Below, piece after piece: positions 1-7,424 of a stretch of 9,160 nucleotides of DNA (positions are counted from its first letter, which is position 1; every line of letters starts with the position of its first letter). The notes under the pieces are model-generated. The model did no database searches and was not told the origin of the DNA. It saw only the letters and a list, made by a program, of their open reading frames with translations. Made by a program: the position numbers and the translations under genes. The stretch comes from UMGS172 sp045647525 (GTDB lineage Bacteria > Bacillota > Clostridia > Oscillospirales > Acutalibacteraceae), in contig JAZRMK010000073.1 of NCBI GenBank assembly GCA_045647525.1, positions 1 to 9,160 of the forward strand, in the 5' to 3' direction.

Positions 1-905
1 TTTTCCGCAACATAGGGTGACGGAATTAAAATTGCAGGTTTTCCGCAAACTTGAAGTTCATTAACGGTCATAGCGCCTGCCCTGCAAATAACGATATCAG
101 CAGCGGCCATTAAAACTTCCATATTGTCTATGTATTCATAAATATTGATCAAACCGTTATCGGCTTTGAAACCTATTCCATCAAGGTCTTTCATAAACTG
201 CTCATAACCGTTTTTACCGGTTGCATGGAAAATATGAAACTCTTTAAGTTCAAGGTCCTGCTTGACAACTTCAAGCATTGCATTATTGATAACACGTGCG
301 CCCAGGCTTCCGCCAAAAGACAGCAGCACATTTGCATCATCGGGCACTCCCAAAATACGTCTGGCATCTGTTTTAGAAACCGATTTCAAACTACTTCTGA
401 TAGGGTTGCCTGTCACAACAGGCTCGTTTTTGCATTTTAAATTCTTTAAAGCATCTTCCATCGCAACCATAACGGTATCAACGGTTGATGCGAGCATTTT
501 TATTGTAACGCCCGGATATGCATTTGCCTCGTGAACAGCGGTCTTGATACCGAGTTTTGTCGCCTCACGAAGTACGGGACCGCACACATAACCTCCGGTC
601 CCGAAAACGATATCGGGTTTTAAACTTTTCAACAGTTTTCTCGCCGCAATCGATGAGGTAAAAACCTTTCTCACCGCGTCAATATTGCGGAATATGTTTT
701 TCACAGTAATTTTTCGCTGAAAGCCTGCAACATCGATAGAATAGAAATCATATCCTGCCAAAGGAACAAGACGGTTCTCCATTCCTTTTTTTGTGCCGAT
801 ATAACTGATCTTACAATCGGGATAATTTTCTTTCAAATAGCTTGCAACCGCTATTGCAGGATTTATGTGACCGGCTGTACCGCCGCCAACTAACAGAATA
901 TGCAT
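1..905 (-). CDS. murG: MurG, lipid II synthase (UDP-GlcNAc:lipid I GlcNAc transferase), 3' end cut off
   Basis: MurG is a GT-B fold glycosyltransferase on the inner face of the membrane. It transfers GlcNAc from UDP-GlcNAc to lipid I to make lipid II, the last cytoplasmic step of peptidoglycan precursor synthesis. I translated 301 residues from the ATG at 905; the family is usually about 355-370 long, so roughly the last 55-70 residues lie beyond the left edge. Visible signatures are the N-terminal glycine loop GGGTAGHINPA (residues 7-17), GTGGYVCGP (102-110), HEANAYPG (125-132, the HEQN-like motif with Ala in place of Gln), GGSLGA (198-203) at the start of the C-terminal domain, and CRAGAMTVNEL (274-284), the UDP-GlcNAc binding region with its conserved Glu. 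The start is well supported: AAGGAG lies 8 bases upstream, and its first bases are part of the ftsW stop codon (TAAGGAG). The gap to ftsW is 12 bases, so co-translation is likely. No frameshift is seen. Confidence 0.96.
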   Translation of the reverse strand, partial: MHILLVGGGTAGHINPAIAVASYLKENYPDCKISYIGTKKGMENRLVPLAGYDFYSIDVAGFQRKITVKNIFRNIDAVRKVFTSSIAARKLLKSLKPDIVFGTGGYVCGPVLREATKLGIKTAVHEANAYPGVTIKMLASTVDTVMVAMEDALKNLKCKNEPVVTGNPIRSSLKSVSKTDARRILGVPDDANVLLSFGGSLGARVINNAMLEVVKQDLELKEFHIFHATGKNGYEQFMKDLDGIGFKADNGLINIYEYIDNMEVLMAAADIVICRAGAMTVNELQVCGKPAILIPSPYVAE

Positions 906-917
906 AAATTCTACTCC

Positions 918-2072
918 TTAAAGTTTAGCTTTTGTTTTCGAACTTCGCGATACAGATAAGATAATTCCCATTTCAAACAAAAGAATCAAAAGCGAAGTAC
1001 CGCCATAACTGAAAAACGGCAAGCTTATACCCGTATTGGGAATGGTATTTGTAACTACCAAAACATTCAGAGCCATCTGTAAGCCGACCTGGAAAGTAAG
1101 ACCTAACGCAAGCAGTGAGCCAAACTTATCAGGAGCTTTAATGGCAATAACAAAACCTCTCCACATCAGAAAAGCAAACAGAGCTATAATGATGAGCGCG
1201 CCGATAAGACCAAGTTCCTCGCATACGATAGCGAAGATAAAGTCATTATGAGGCTCAGGCACCCAAAGGTATTTCTGTCTTGATTGACCTAAACCGCGAC
1301 CGAGTAAGCCGCCAGAACCGATCGAAAGCAACGACTGAATAGTCTGGTATCCTTCACCTACCGGTGCTGCCCAAGGGTCAAGCCAAAATGTTATACGGTC
1401 CTGCGCGTACTTGACAACACCGCTTAAAAGTACTGCTGCCGCAACCGCAACAACACCCAAAGCACCGAATATCCAACGGAGCTGAATACCGCCTACAACC
1501 ATCATAACTGCGCCAATAAGGAAAATAAGCACGGTTGCCGACAAATGCGGTTCAAGCACTACTAAGATACAGACAAGACCGACTATTGCTCCCAAAAACA
1601 AGATTCCAAAGGTAAACTTTTTCATCAGTTTTTGATTAGCGGCAATAAGATGTGCGAGTAATAAAATTACGGCAAATTTTGCAAGTTCAGAAGGTTGGAA
1701 ATTGATAGGGCCTACTGAGAACCATCTTTTAACACTTGTTCCCGACACCATTGGCGGCAATATCAACATAACCACGAGGAAACCAACCATCGCAATATAA
1801 AAAGGAATTGCAAATTTGCGCAAAATGTGATAATCGATTTTTGAAACCAACAACATTACACCAACGCCGATAACAGCGACTATCGCCTGCTTTGAAATAA
1901 AGAAGTAGTTGTTACCGTAGTGTGTATAGGCATAGACATAACTTGCCGAAAAAAGCATTACAAGACCGACCGTAAGAATGGTCAGGAGCAAAAAAAGGAA
2001 GGTTAAATCCATCTTGCCGTCGATAAAAATATTCTGTTTTTTATTACCCTTTTTCAATGTATTTTCAGGCAA
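918..2072 (-). CDS. ftsW: FtsW/SpoVE-type SEDS peptidoglycan polymerase (RodA/FtsW/SpoVE family)
   Basis: This is a polytopic membrane glycosyltransferase of the SEDS family, which polymerises lipid II into glycan strands together with a class B PBP. The product is about 384 residues, with a short charged cytoplasmic head and about ten hydrophobic segments. Numbered from the GTG at 2081, family marks are FSVGPINFQPSELAK (121-135), the loop PEPHNDFIFAIVCEELG (275-291), whose D280 matches the essential catalytic Asp of RodA/FtsW, and PNTGISLPFFSYGGTS (348-363). The longest frame opens with GTG at 2081, but the ribosome site AAAAAGGAG runs into that codon, so it cannot serve it. TTG at 2072 lies 8 bases past GGAG, and I prefer it. 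The gene follows mraY after 22 bases and precedes murG by 12. In Bacillus and Clostridioides the copy in this position is SpoVE, which acts in spore cortex synthesis. Sequence alone does not separate a division role from a sporulation role. Confidence 0.95.
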   Translation of the reverse strand: MPENTLKKGNKKQNIFIDGKMDLTFLFLLLTILTVGLVMLFSASYVYAYTHYGNNYFFISKQAIVAVIGVGVMLLVSKIDYHILRKFAIPFYIAMVGFLVVMLILPPMVSGTSVKRWFSVGPINFQPSELAKFAVILLLAHLIAANQKLMKKFTFGILFLGAIVGLVCILVVLEPHLSATVLIFLIGAVMMVVGGIQLRWIFGALGVVAVAAAVLLSGVVKYAQDRITFWLDPWAAPVGEGYQTIQSLLSIGSGGLLGRGLGQSRQKYLWVPEPHNDFIFAIVCEELGLIGALIIIALFAFLMWRGFVIAIKAPDKFGSLLALGLTFQVGLQMALNVLVVTNTIPNTGISLPFFSYGGTSLLILLFEMGIILSVSRSSKTKAKL

Positions 2073-2080
2073 TGGATTCA

Positions 2081-2089
2081 CTCCTTTTT
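2081..2089 (-). promoter_or_regulatory. Ribosome binding site that sets the ftsW start
   Basis: On the minus strand the bases read AAAAAGGAG, and the last G is also the first base of an in-frame GTG. That GTG has no spacer from the site, whereas TTG at 2072-2070 has 8 bases. The site therefore argues for a TTG start and a protein three residues shorter than the longest frame. Confidence 0.75.
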
Positions 2090-2094
2090 AAGAT

Positions 2095-3111
2095 TCAAAG
2101 TAATGTAAGACCAACGCAGCCTGCGCAGGCCAACAGAGTTATAAATGAGAATACGAGCACTATCTTCACTTCGCTCCAACCGGATTTTTCAAAGTGATGG
2201 TGGATAGGACTCATTTTGAAAAGTCGCTTACCTGTCTTTTTGAAGTATATGACCTGTAAAATAACAGAAAAAGCCTCTATTAGATAAATTATACCTGCTA
2301 TCAAAAGGTATATAGGACGGTCAACACCGAACGCTAATGCTACTACTGCGCCGCCCAAAAACATTGAGCCTGTATCGCCCATAAACATTTTTGCAGGATG
2401 CCAGTTAAAAACCAAGAAACCAATACATGCACCGCAAAGTGCTGCTGCAAAAACGCTCATTCCTTCAAGTTTAAAGAGCGCAGAAACCGCAAGAAAACCT
2501 GCCGAAACAACGAAGGTTACACTTGAAGCCAGGCCGTCTACGCCATCGGTAAGGTTAACTGCATTAGTAAATCCATACACAAAGAAGAATGCAATGGGCC
2601 AAAAAACAAGACCCAAACCACTTGAAATTTCTATTTCACCAACAAAAGGTATTACTGTACGTGAAAGTCCCGACATAGCCAAGGTCATAAGATATGCCAA
2701 CACAACGACCGACTGAAATACCGTTTTTTGCATTGCAGTAAGACCTAAATTGCGCTTTTTAACAACCTTGATGTAATCGTCTGCAAAGCCGATAAGACCC
2801 ATACCAAAAGCAAGACCAATACCGGCAAATATTTTTACAAATGAAAGCTCAGTTGAAAGTTCCGCCTTTAAATTTCCGTCCAAAGCATTTGAAACCGAGA
2901 AGGCTATTGCAATTCCTATCGCAGTACCGATAGCAATAAGTACACCACCCATTGTCGGTGTTCCCTGCTTCGATTTGTGCCACTGCGGTCCTTCCTCTCG
3001 AATAGTCTGACCATATTTCAGTCTTTTTAACAACGCAATGGTGGGTTTACCCAACACAAGACAAACCACAAACGCCGCTATTGTTGCTATCATCGGAACA
3101 AAACCACTCAT
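2095..3111 (-). CDS. mraY: MraY, phospho-MurNAc-pentapeptide transferase (lipid I synthase)
   Basis: MraY is an integral membrane enzyme that transfers phospho-MurNAc-pentapeptide from UDP to undecaprenyl phosphate, giving lipid I. The product is 338 residues from ATG at 3111, in the usual range, with about ten hydrophobic segments. Family motifs (numbering from this ATG) are GTPTMGG near 50-56, the Asp-Asp pair D111-D112 in GFADDYIKV, NLTDGVDGL (186-194) with the third key Asp, FNWHPAKMFMGDTGS (about 235-249), and the cytoplasmic triple-His loop MSPIHHHFE (300-308). All catalytic Mg-binding and His residues expected for MraY are present. An in-frame TTG at 3129 would add six residues and abut the murE stop, but AGGGGA sits 8 bases before the ATG, so ATG is preferred. 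In Bacillus murD follows mraY; here ftsW follows directly. Confidence 0.97.
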   Translation of the reverse strand: MSGFVPMIATIAAFVVCLVLGKPTIALLKRLKYGQTIREEGPQWHKSKQGTPTMGGVLIAIGTAIGIAIAFSVSNALDGNLKAELSTELSFVKIFAGIGLAFGMGLIGFADDYIKVVKKRNLGLTAMQKTVFQSVVVLAYLMTLAMSGLSRTVIPFVGEIEISSGLGLVFWPIAFFFVYGFTNAVNLTDGVDGLASSVTFVVSAGFLAVSALFKLEGMSVFAAALCGACIGFLVFNWHPAKMFMGDTGSMFLGGAVVALAFGVDRPIYLLIAGIIYLIEAFSVILQVIYFKKTGKRLFKMSPIHHHFEKSGWSEVKIVLVFSFITLLACAGCVGLTLL

Positions 3112-3118
3112 TTGAATA

Positions 3119-3124
3119 TCCCCT
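3119..3124 (-). promoter_or_regulatory. Ribosome binding site that sets the mraY start
   Basis: AGGGGA on the minus strand lies between the in-frame TTG at 3129 and the ATG at 3111, with 8 bases from GGGG to the ATG. It is downstream of the TTG, so it can only serve the ATG. It lies in the 18-base gap after the murE stop. Confidence 0.75.
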
Positions 3125-3129
3125 AACAA

Positions 3130-4557
3130 TTAAAGTTCGCTTAACGCTTCGGCAACAACCTCACGCTCATCAAGGTGAATAGTTCCCGTGTTTAAAATCT
3201 GGTAGGTTTCGTGACCTTTACCTGCCAAGACTATTATATCACCACTCTGTGCCGTTTGCACAGCTTTTTTTATTGCTTCGACACGATTAACTATTACCTC
3301 AACAGGTTTTTTGCAATTTTTGAGCCCTTCAAGAATGTCATCGATTATTCTTTCGGGAACTTCGCTTCGAGGATTATCGCTTGTAACAATAATATTATCA
3401 GCAAACATTGCTGCTACCGCACCCATTTTGGGTCTTTTTGTTCTGTCGCGGTCACCTCCGCAACCAAAGACCACTGTCAGACGGTTCTTTTCCATTTCGG
3501 AAAAAGTCTTTAAAATGTTTTCAAGACCGTCGGGAGTGTGTGCATAATCAATGATAACAGTGAAATCTTTTCCTGTCGGAACGACCTCTGCTCTGCCCTT
3601 TACACCCGGCATTACCGAAAATGCTTCGGCAATTTTTTCAATAGGCATACCGAGTTCCAAAGCGCAGGAAGCCGCACACATAGCATTATACGGTGTAAAC
3701 TTACCGCCGATTGATGTCTTGATTCGGCTGATAATTCCCACGCCAGTGAAGATAAAGTCAACACCATCGGGACGCAAATTTATATTCTTGGCAGTATAGG
3801 TTGCCTCGTTATTTTTTATAGAATATGTAATCTTTTTGCAATCAACACCCTCGCTAATACCGTCATAATATTCGTCATCGAGGTTAAAGACAGCGATTTT
3901 AGAGGTCTTGAAAAGTTTGCGTTTCGCCTTCATATAATTATCCATCGTAATGTGATAATCAAGATGGACCTGAGTAAGATTGGTGAACATACCTACTTCA
4001 AACTCAATGCCATAGGTCCTATTCTGGTCCAACGCATGAGATGATACCTCCATAATGCAATAGGTGCAACCGGATTTTTCCATTAGTGAAAATATCGACT
4101 GCAACTCGAATGCACCGGGAGTTGTGTTTTTTGCAGGCAAAACCTCGTCACCTATCATATTCTGAATGGTGCCGATAAGACCAACCTTGTATCCGCAATG
4201 TTCAAGAATGCTTTTAAGCATATACGAAACCGATGTTTTGCCGTTTGTACCGGTAACACCGATTATTTTTAGTTTTTTCGCAGGATTATAAAACCAGTTC
4301 GCGCACATCTTTGCAAATTCAACGTGGCTATCTTCAACAAATATCTGATTTTTGGCACCTGTATCCTTCTCGCAAATAATAACTGCCGCGCCTTTTTCTT
4401 CGGCTTCTTTTGCAAATTTGTGACCGTCAACAACGGCACCGTTTATACAAACAAAGGCGCAACCATTAGTGATATTCCTTGAATCGCACGTAACTGCGGT
4501 TATTTCTAAATCACCTAAATTAACGCATTTTTCCTTTAAAAGTTCCGAAAGTTTCAT
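3130..4557 (-). CDS. murE: MurE, UDP-MurNAc-tripeptide synthetase, meso-diaminopimelate type
   Basis: MurE is a cytoplasmic Mur ligase that adds the third stem-peptide residue to UDP-MurNAc-L-Ala-D-Glu using ATP. The product is 475 residues, within the family range. The three-domain order is visible: an N-terminal UDP-substrate domain (about 1-95), a central ATPase domain with the P-loop VTGTNGKTS (101-109), NTTPGAFELQ (144-153), EVSSHALDQ (170-178) and HLDYHITMDNYMKAK (198-212), where K212 is the probable carbamylated lysine, and a C-terminal domain with YAHTPDGL (338-345), DNPR (394-397), GKGHE (446-450) and HLDEREV (461-467). DNPR is the known signature of enzymes that select meso-diaminopimelate; lysine-adding enzymes differ there. 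A type A1-gamma (DAP) wall is therefore predicted. The ATG at 4557 has AAGGAG about 7 bases upstream, and the gene follows the PBP stop by 14 bases. The next gene is mraY, with no murF between. Confidence 0.97.
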   Translation of the reverse strand: MKLSELLKEKCVNLGDLEITAVTCDSRNITNGCAFVCINGAVVDGHKFAKEAEEKGAAVIICEKDTGAKNQIFVEDSHVEFAKMCANWFYNPAKKLKIIGVTGTNGKTSVSYMLKSILEHCGYKVGLIGTIQNMIGDEVLPAKNTTPGAFELQSIFSLMEKSGCTYCIMEVSSHALDQNRTYGIEFEVGMFTNLTQVHLDYHITMDNYMKAKRKLFKTSKIAVFNLDDEYYDGISEGVDCKKITYSIKNNEATYTAKNINLRPDGVDFIFTGVGIISRIKTSIGGKFTPYNAMCAASCALELGMPIEKIAEAFSVMPGVKGRAEVVPTGKDFTVIIDYAHTPDGLENILKTFSEMEKNRLTVVFGCGGDRDRTKRPKMGAVAAMFADNIIVTSDNPRSEVPERIIDDILEGLKNCKKPVEVIVNRVEAIKKAVQTAQSGDIIVLAGKGHETYQILNTGTIHLDEREVVAEALSEL

Positions 4558-4571
4558 TAAAGTTCTCCTTG

Positions 4572-6815
4572 TTATCCCTCGGCTTCAATTGTTCTGAAAT
4601 AGACAGTGACAACCGTACCCACTGCCACTTCTGTATCCTTAGGGATACTCTGCTTATACGATATCGCACCTGATGCAAGTTGTGACGCACCACTGAAACT
4701 TACATTTATCTTACTGTCAGCAGCGAGTTCGTTAACCCCGTCAACTGTAAGACCCGTAAAGTCGGGCACCGTAACCATATCTACATCAGCGGATGATTCC
4801 GTGTAAAGAATCACAACGCCGTCACTTTGTATACTGTCTGATGCAGTCGGGAACTGTTTTACAACAGTATCACCGTTACCTTCAACTCTGTAAGAGAGTC
4901 CTTGTTGCTTGATTTTAGACTTTGCTTCACTTAGCGACATATTAACAACATTGGGAACCTTAACATCCATCTGTGAAAGTTCCTCATCGCTATATTGCGG
5001 ATTAACGCCAAGATATGGCAATATTTCGGACAAAATCTGTCCGCCGACAGGTGCTGCAATAGTACCGCCGTAATATGCATCGCCGTGCGGTTCATCAAGA
5101 ATTACAAGGACAGCAATCTCAGGATCGTCTATCGGTGCAACACCGCAGAATGACGCAATATAAAGCTTCTTTTCAGCTTCAATTCCCTGAGCCGTCTTTT
5201 CGGAAGTACCTGTTTTGCCGCCGATTCGGTAGCCGGATACATACGCGTTTTTACCGCCACCGCCGTCAACAACTGCTTCCATCATGCCACGCAAGGTTTT
5301 GGATGTTTCTTCTGAGATAACCTGACGTTTAGGACTTGTATCGACAGTTTTAACGGTATTTCCGTTAACATCTACTATTTCACTTACCAAGTGTGGTTGA
5401 ACAAGATATCCTCCGTTTACCGCAGCAGAAATCGCTGTAATCATCTGGATTGGAGTTACATTGAAGGTCTGACCGAATGAACTGGAAGCCAACTCGGTGG
5501 GACCCATCGCACTGCTTTTATGATAAACAGGTGATGACTCACCGGGAAGGTCAATTCCTGTTTTTTGAGTAAATCCAAACGCTTCAAAATACTTCGAGAA
5601 GGTGTTAGAACCCAACTGCTGACCCAATGTTATAAAAACGGGGTTGCATGAATTTTGCATTGCATTTGTAAAGTTTTCGCTTCCGTGGCCCTCACGTTTG
5701 TGACAATGGTACCTGTTACCCGCAATAACTATCGAGCCGTTGCAATTATAGTGACTGTTAAGGTTGGCTTTGCCTTCTTCAATTGCCATTGCTGCCGTGA
5801 TTACTTTAAAAACAGAGCCCGGCTCATAGGTATCGGAAACCACCTTATTTCTCCATTGTTTATTGCGAAGCTGAGCTATTTTATCATTCTTTTCTTCATC
5901 ATTTGTCAACGAATCAACAATGCTCTGGTCTTCTTCGGAAAGCGTCAGATATGAGTTAGGGTTAAAATCGCCCTTAACAGCCATACCCATAACCGCGCCA
6001 GTATTTACGTTCATACAAATAATTGCGCCGCGTTCGGTAACTTTATTGTCTATCAACGCTTGGTCAAGATACTTTTCGCAGACATATTGGACATAGGAAT
6101 CAATAGTGGTTATCAAAGAATTGCCGGGTTGTGCAGCAACCTCGACTTCATAACTCAACGGCATATCATTACCGGTTGCGTCCTTTGCGGCAACAACTCG
6201 GCCTGGAATGCCGGTCAATTCATCGTCATATTGAAGTTCAAGACCTGCAAGACCCTGGTTATCCGAACCGACATAGCCTAACACAACCGATGCCAAACTG
6301 TCGTTGGGATAGTATCTTTTACTGCTCTCATCGAGTCCTATGTAATTTCCGATATTGTTGGTACTGTTCGCAATAAACTCACGAATCTTATCAGCCTGGG
6401 GCTTTTCAACATTACTTTTAACCTTGACATAGCTGGTCTGTTTGTTTGTGTAACCCAAAACCTTCTGGTAATCAAGGCCCAATATCGTAGAAAGGTTGGT
6501 TGCGATTTCTTGCTTGATAGCCGTTCTTTTAGCTTCATCGGTAACTTTTTTGAAACTGTTAGGGGTAATATACACAGTCCAAACCTGTGCACTCGTGGCA
6601 AGCAATTCTCCGTTTCGGTCGTAAATCTTACCTCTTTCGGCACGCAATTCGGTATCGTAAAGTTGCTGCTCGGCTGCCTTTTGCTGATAAAACTCACTGT
6701 CAATAAGCATTATGTATCCAAGGCGACCGCCGACAATACCAACAGTAACAAAAAGCATTACCGCCCAAACGGTGATAGTGCGCATAATCATACTTTTATT
6801 GGGTCCTTTTGCCAC
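4572..6815 (-). CDS. spoVD: Class B penicillin-binding protein, SpoVD/FtsI-type D,D-transpeptidase with two PASTA domains
   Basis: This membrane-anchored transpeptidase cross-links stem peptides and normally pairs with a SEDS polymerase, here probably the FtsW/SpoVE encoded downstream. The product is 747 residues: short cytoplasmic head, one signal-anchor helix (about 11-37), PBP dimerisation domain (about 55-215), and transpeptidase domain (about 230-600) with EPGSVFK carrying S334-xx-K337, S389-C390-N391 and KTGT (534-537). Two C-terminal PASTA repeats follow, starting near VKVPNVVNMSLSEA (618 on) and VTVPDFTGLTVDGV (681 on). Start is GTG at 6815, with AAGGGG 8 bases upstream. Cys371 and Cys390 are 19 residues apart, like the redox-active pair of Bacillus subtilis SpoVD. 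Bacillus encodes both PbpB (two PASTA) and SpoVD (one PASTA) at this place; here a single gene has mixed features, so a vegetative division role, a sporulation role or both are possible. The class call is firm, the symbol less so. Confidence 0.93.
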   Translation of the reverse strand: MAKGPNKSMIMRTITVWAVMLFVTVGIVGGRLGYIMLIDSEFYQQKAAEQQLYDTELRAERGKIYDRNGELLATSAQVWTVYITPNSFKKVTDEAKRTAIKQEIATNLSTILGLDYQKVLGYTNKQTSYVKVKSNVEKPQADKIREFIANSTNNIGNYIGLDESSKRYYPNDSLASVVLGYVGSDNQGLAGLELQYDDELTGIPGRVVAAKDATGNDMPLSYEVEVAAQPGNSLITTIDSYVQYVCEKYLDQALIDNKVTERGAIICMNVNTGAVMGMAVKGDFNPNSYLTLSEEDQSIVDSLTNDEEKNDKIAQLRNKQWRNKVVSDTYEPGSVFKVITAAMAIEEGKANLNSHYNCNGSIVIAGNRYHCHKREGHGSENFTNAMQNSCNPVFITLGQQLGSNTFSKYFEAFGFTQKTGIDLPGESSPVYHKSSAMGPTELASSSFGQTFNVTPIQMITAISAAVNGGYLVQPHLVSEIVDVNGNTVKTVDTSPKRQVISEETSKTLRGMMEAVVDGGGGKNAYVSGYRIGGKTGTSEKTAQGIEAEKKLYIASFCGVAPIDDPEIAVLVILDEPHGDAYYGGTIAAPVGGQILSEILPYLGVNPQYSDEELSQMDVKVPNVVNMSLSEAKSKIKQQGLSYRVEGNGDTVVKQFPTASDSIQSDGVVILYTESSADVDMVTVPDFTGLTVDGVNELAADSKINVSFSGASQLASGAISYKQSIPKDTEVAVGTVVTVYFRTIEAEG

Positions 6816-6862
6816 TTACGATACCCCTTTTCCCTAAAATTCGATATTCTTAAAAACGACAC

Positions 6863-6894
6863 CAACGAGAGCCGGCAAAAACCGACTCTCGCTG
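6863..6894 (-). other. RNA hairpin in the ftsL-pbp gap, possible attenuator or processing site
   Basis: The 124 bases between ftsL and the PBP gene hold a strong inverted repeat. The inner arms are 6866-6875 and 6882-6891, with a six-base loop. Read as minus-strand RNA they give ten pairs including one G-U wobble, and the stem extends to 13 pairs with a second wobble (out to 6863 and 6894). On the plus strand the same positions are C-A mismatches, so the structure fits the RNA made in the direction of the operon. A run of five U (6852-6856) begins six bases past the stem, too far for a classic terminator, although partial termination is possible. A role as an RNA processing or stability element is equally open. 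Confidence 0.6.
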
Positions 6895-6939
6895 TGATAA
6901 TTTAACATTCAGTAGAACTATATTTTATTACTTTCAATT

Positions 6940-7407
6940 TTATTCAACTTCCGCAGTAAGTTTTCCTTCGGCAGTTTCAGCCGAATCAATTTGGTTGGAT
7001 TTGATGTACGTAACTTGATTTTTTTCACGCTTATGCATGCCCATTTCGGTTGCCGCTTGTTCAAGATTGGTAAGTGAAATCTTGCGCTCAATCTCAACAT
7101 TAAGTCTTGTTGCTTCGCTTTCAAGCTCTACTATTTCATTATTTATTTCACCGATTTCTGTCTTTAAAGACGAAATTTCGGCACGAAGGAAAAGACTACC
7201 GCAAACCGCGGCAAGTATCATAAAAGCTACAACAGATTTGGTGATATATTCAGCTTTAATGCTGACTGCTGCTTTGCGGCGCTTAACAGATTTCGAGGTT
7301 TCGGGATACTTTAAAACCTCTGCCTTCTTGGCGGTCTTGGGCGCAAAAATATCGTAATTATACACAAAGCTATCATTATAATACTTAAGATTGTCCACCT
7401 TAGCCAC
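6940..7407 (-). CDS. ftsL: FtsL-like divisome protein (FtsL/DivIC septum formation family)
   Basis: This is a small bitopic membrane protein of 155 residues: a basic, poorly conserved cytoplasmic head (about 1-56, with KRRK at 42-45), one membrane helix (about 57-74), then a heptad-like coiled coil rich in Glu, Leu and Ile (about 75-112), and the tail EMGMHKREKNQVTYI (121-135) typical of FtsL/DivIC proteins. FtsL forms a trimer with DivIB and DivIC that activates the septal polymerase-transpeptidase pair. Position between rsmH and the PBP gene is the classic ftsL slot and supports the call more than sequence identity does, since the family diverges fast. It is somewhat longer than Bacillus FtsL because of the head and an acidic tail (about 141-155). 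Start is uncertain: GTG at 7407 is only two bases past AAGGGG, while a second in-frame GTG at 7398 is 11 bases from it. The gap to rsmH is 17 bases. Confidence 0.88.
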   Translation of the reverse strand: MAKVDNLKYYNDSFVYNYDIFAPKTAKKAEVLKYPETSKSVKRRKAAVSIKAEYITKSVVAFMILAAVCGSLFLRAEISSLKTEIGEINNEIVELESEATRLNVEIERKISLTNLEQAATEMGMHKREKNQVTYIKSNQIDSAETAEGKLTAEVE

Positions 7408-7424
7408 TTCCCCTTATTTTATCG

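Noticed and set aside
225..534. Two overlapping plus-strand frames antisense to murG
   Set aside because: murG is intact on the other strand through this region, and the plus-strand translations show no known motif.
6338..6703. 121-codon frame on the minus strand inside the PBP gene
   Set aside because: It overlaps the PBP dimerisation domain in another frame. The PBP protein is continuous and conserved there, so this is neither a frameshift nor a second gene.
6816..6862. Separate promoter for the PBP gene, including a possible sporulation sigma promoter
   Set aside because: The best pairs, such as TTGGTG with a following A/T block, lack a real -10 box, and I see no convincing SigE- or SigK-like boxes. 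Without mapped starts this is not supported.
6510..6905. 131-codon open frame on the plus strand over the PBP start and the ftsL-pbp gap
   Set aside because: It is antisense to a conserved PBP frame with intact motifs, has no recognisable domain or good ribosome site, and runs through the hairpin. It is best read as a shadow frame.
7037..7357. 106-codon plus-strand frame antisense to ftsL
   Set aside because: Its Ser/Leu/Ile-rich translation is what an antisense reading of a Glu/Lys-rich coiled coil gives. There is no family resemblance and no supporting signals.
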